Part shown: positions 10,702-12,437 of the stretch, piece after piece
How the letters are laid out: the number at the start of each line of letters is the position of its first letter
How positions within the stretch are numbered: position 1 is the stretch's first letter
Assembly (NCBI GenBank): GCA_947628265.1
Contig: CANQZF010000026.1
Span: 1 to 12,437 of the forward strand
Source: an uncultured Oscillospiraceae bacterium
Lineage (GTDB): Bacteria > Bacillota > Clostridia > Oscillospirales > Oscillospiraceae
Reading direction: 5' to 3'
Length of the DNA stretch: 12,437 nucleotides
Notes under the pieces: generated by a model
The model's database searches: none
Seen by the model: the letters and a program-made list of their open reading frames with translations, nothing else
What the model was told of the DNA's origin: nothing
Translations under genes and position numbers: made by a program

Positions 10702-12437
10702 ATGGATAGCGTCCTTGACAGCCTCAATCCCGCCCAGCGCCTTGCCGTCACCACGACGGAGGGGCCGGTGCGGGTCATCGCCGGGGCCGGGTCCGGAAAG
10801 ACCCGGGCCCTGACACACAGATTCGCCTACCTTGTGAACGAGCTTGGCATCCTCCCGGGGAGCATTCTCTGCGTGACCTTCACCAACAAGGCCGCCGCCG
10901 AGATGCGCCAGCGCATCCACAGCCTCACCGGGGACGACGACACGGGGCACATCTGCACCTTCCACAGCTTCTGCGTCACCGTCTTGCAGGAGGACATCAA
11001 TGCCGTCAGCTACCCTAAGAGCTTCCTCGTTCTGGACAACTCCGACATCAACGAGATGCTCCGCATGATCTATGAGGAGCGGGGCCTGACGCTCCGGGAC
11101 ATGACCTTCGCCGCCGCCCGGGACATGATCGAGATCCAAAAGCTCTTCAAGCGCCCCGACTACTACCTCGATATGATCGAGCTTCCCTTGGATGAGCTCC
11201 GGGAGAAGTACGAAAAGGCCTCCTCCGCCCGGGACATCATCTTTTACGGCTATCTATATCAGGAGAAGAAGTGCTTTGCCCTCGACTATAACGACCTCAT
11301 CAAGTTCACCCTCTACATCTTCAAGACCGCCCCGGACATAAGGCGCAAGTGGCAGGAGCGGCTTGAGTACATCATGATCGACGAGTTCCAGGACATCGAC
11401 TTCATCCAGTACGAGCTCATGGAGGCCCTGGTGGGGTATCACCACAACCTCTTTGTGGTGGGGGACCCGGACCAGACCATCTACACCTGGCGGGGGGCCA
11501 ATATCAAATACATCCGGGATTTCGACAAGCGCTTTCCCGGCACGAAGACCATCCTGATGACGGAAAATTACCGCTCCACCCCGGAGATCCTCCGGGCCGC
11601 CAACTCCCTCATCGCCAAAAACGCCGACAGGATCGAAAAGGACCTCGTTCCCATGCTCCCCTCCGGGGAGAGCGTCCTTGTCCACAACGGGAAAACTTCC
11701 GAGGACGAGGCCGCCTGGATGGCGGGGGAGATGGCGCGGCTCCATGAAAATGGCGTCCCCTACCGGGATATGGCGGTGCTCTACCGGGCCCACTACGTCA
11801 CCCGGCCCATGGAGGAGGTCTTTCAAAAGGCCAAGATCCCCTACACCATCTACAGCGGCGTGCAGTTTTTCGATAGGCGCGAAATAAAGGACGCCCTGAG
11901 CTATCTGCGCATGGCCGCCTATCAGGACGACCTCTCCTTCCTGCGGGTAGCCAACGTCCCCAAGCGCAACCTGGGGAGACGGCGCATGGACTATTTAAGG
12001 CAGTACGCCGTGGAGCACGGCTGTTCCCTCTATGAGGCGCTGCGCGCCTCCCTGGACGACGAGGTCCTGCGGGGGACGAAAGCGGGGCAGTTCGTGTCCC
12101 TCATCGACAGCTTCTCCGCCTCCTACCAGGGCCGGCCCATCTCCGAGGTCCTCTCCGCCATGCTCCATGAGTCCGGCTACGAGCGGATGCTGAGGACCGA
12201 GGGGAGTCAGGAGCGGCTCGATAACCTGGCGGAGCTCAAGCAGTCCGTCTACGATTTTGAGGTGTCCTGCGGGGAGGAGAGCACGTTGGAGAGCTACCTT
12301 GCCCATGTGGCCCTCTTCACCAACCAGGACGCGGGGGAGGGCGGGGACAAGGTGAAGCTCATGACCGTCCACGCCGCCAAGGGCCTGGAATTCCCCTACG
12401 TCTTCCTGGCCGCCATGAACGAGGGGGTGTTCCCCTC
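10702..12437 (+). CDS. UvrD/Rep-family (SF1A) DNA helicase, 3' end outside the window
   Basis: The first 578 residues of an ATP-dependent 3'-5' helicase of the UvrD/PcrA/Rep group, acting in DNA repair or replication restart. Visible motifs in order: Q motif LNPAQRLAV, Walker A AGAGSGKT, motif Ia CVTFTNKAAAEM, TFHSF, Walker B MIDEFQD, motif III VVGDPDQTIYTWRGA, motif IV ENYRSTPEIL and motif V LMTVHAAKGLEFPYVFL. The C-terminal motif VI and the tail are missing only because the window ends. The ATG at 10702 has GGGGAGG 7 bases upstream and a consensus promoter. Sequence details (GDPDQTIYTWRGANIKYIRDF, FALDYNDLI) differ from Bacillus PcrA, so it may be a paralogue; I give no symbol. No frameshift is seen in the visible part. 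Confidence 0.95.
   Translation, partial: MDSVLDSLNPAQRLAVTTTEGPVRVIAGAGSGKTRALTHRFAYLVNELGILPGSILCVTFTNKAAAEMRQRIHSLTGDDDTGHICTFHSFCVTVLQEDINAVSYPKSFLVLDNSDINEMLRMIYEERGLTLRDMTFAAARDMIEIQKLFKRPDYYLDMIELPLDELREKYEKASSARDIIFYGYLYQEKKCFALDYNDLIKFTLYIFKTAPDIRRKWQERLEYIMIDEFQDIDFIQYELMEALVGYHHNLFVVGDPDQTIYTWRGANIKYIRDFDKRFPGTKTILMTENYRSTPEILRAANSLIAKNADRIEKDLVPMLPSGESVLVHNGKTSEDEAAWMAGEMARLHENGVPYRDMAVLYRAHYVTRPMEEVFQKAKIPYTIYSGVQFFDRREIKDALSYLRMAAYQDDLSFLRVANVPKRNLGRRRMDYLRQYAVEHGCSLYEALRASLDDEVLRGTKAGQFVSLIDSFSASYQGRPISEVLSAMLHESGYERMLRTEGSQERLDNLAELKQSVYDFEVSCGEESTLESYLAHVALFTNQDAGEGGDKVKLMTVHAAKGLEFPYVFLAAMNEGVFP

Overview
The window is GC-rich DNA that looks like a high-GC, endospore-forming Clostridia genome, most likely the Oscillospiraceae/Oscillospirales. 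This is inferred from a SpoIIID-type sporulation regulator, an M16 peptidase pair (YfmF/YfmH type) joined to lgt, strong Gram-positive ribosome binding sites, near-consensus sigma-A promoters, and intergenic DNA packed with GTAGGGG-type hairpin repeats. No species can be named from the sequence alone.

Layout. Positions 1-424 hold a + strand tRNA cluster: tRNA-His (cut by the window edge), tRNA-Gln and tRNA-Lys, ending in a strong hairpin terminator. From 439 to 973 two small overlapping minus-strand genes follow: a DUF4160 protein and an unrecognised 90-residue partner. From 1043 to about 5254 lies a minus-strand operon-like block read from a clear promoter: yfmF-like (inactive M16 subunit), yfmH-like (catalytic M16 subunit), lgt, then a helical, alanine- and glutamate-rich small protein, closed by a terminator at 1013-1040.

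Positions 5255-5893 have no credible gene. They are a chain of palindromic repeats: a 7-bp tandem repeat, a paired GTAG hairpin unit, two hairpin-tipped MITE-like units and two further dispersed repeats. Next comes a minus-strand group at 5934-9397: a P-loop ATPase of the PRK06851 type with an internal duplication, then, from its own promoter, a MalY/PatB-type PLP aminotransferase followed 10 bases later by an MFS transporter. A second repeat-rich gene desert spans 9398-10233 and carries copies of the same repeat families, several of them inverted. The right end has spoIIID (minus) divergent from a UvrD/Rep-family helicase (plus) that runs off the window and has a perfect consensus promoter.

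The coding content is mostly conserved housekeeping or sporulation genes. The aminotransferase and transporter probably act on a related amino-acid or sulfur-amino-acid substrate, but the sequence does not say which. The most unusual material is the intergenic repeat system. Short GTAG-tagged hairpins, often in inverted pairs, resemble proteobacterial REP/BIME elements mobilised by REP-associated tyrosine transposases. The other points worth checking are the DUF4160 pair, the decayed second P-loop of the ATPase, and several start-site questions.
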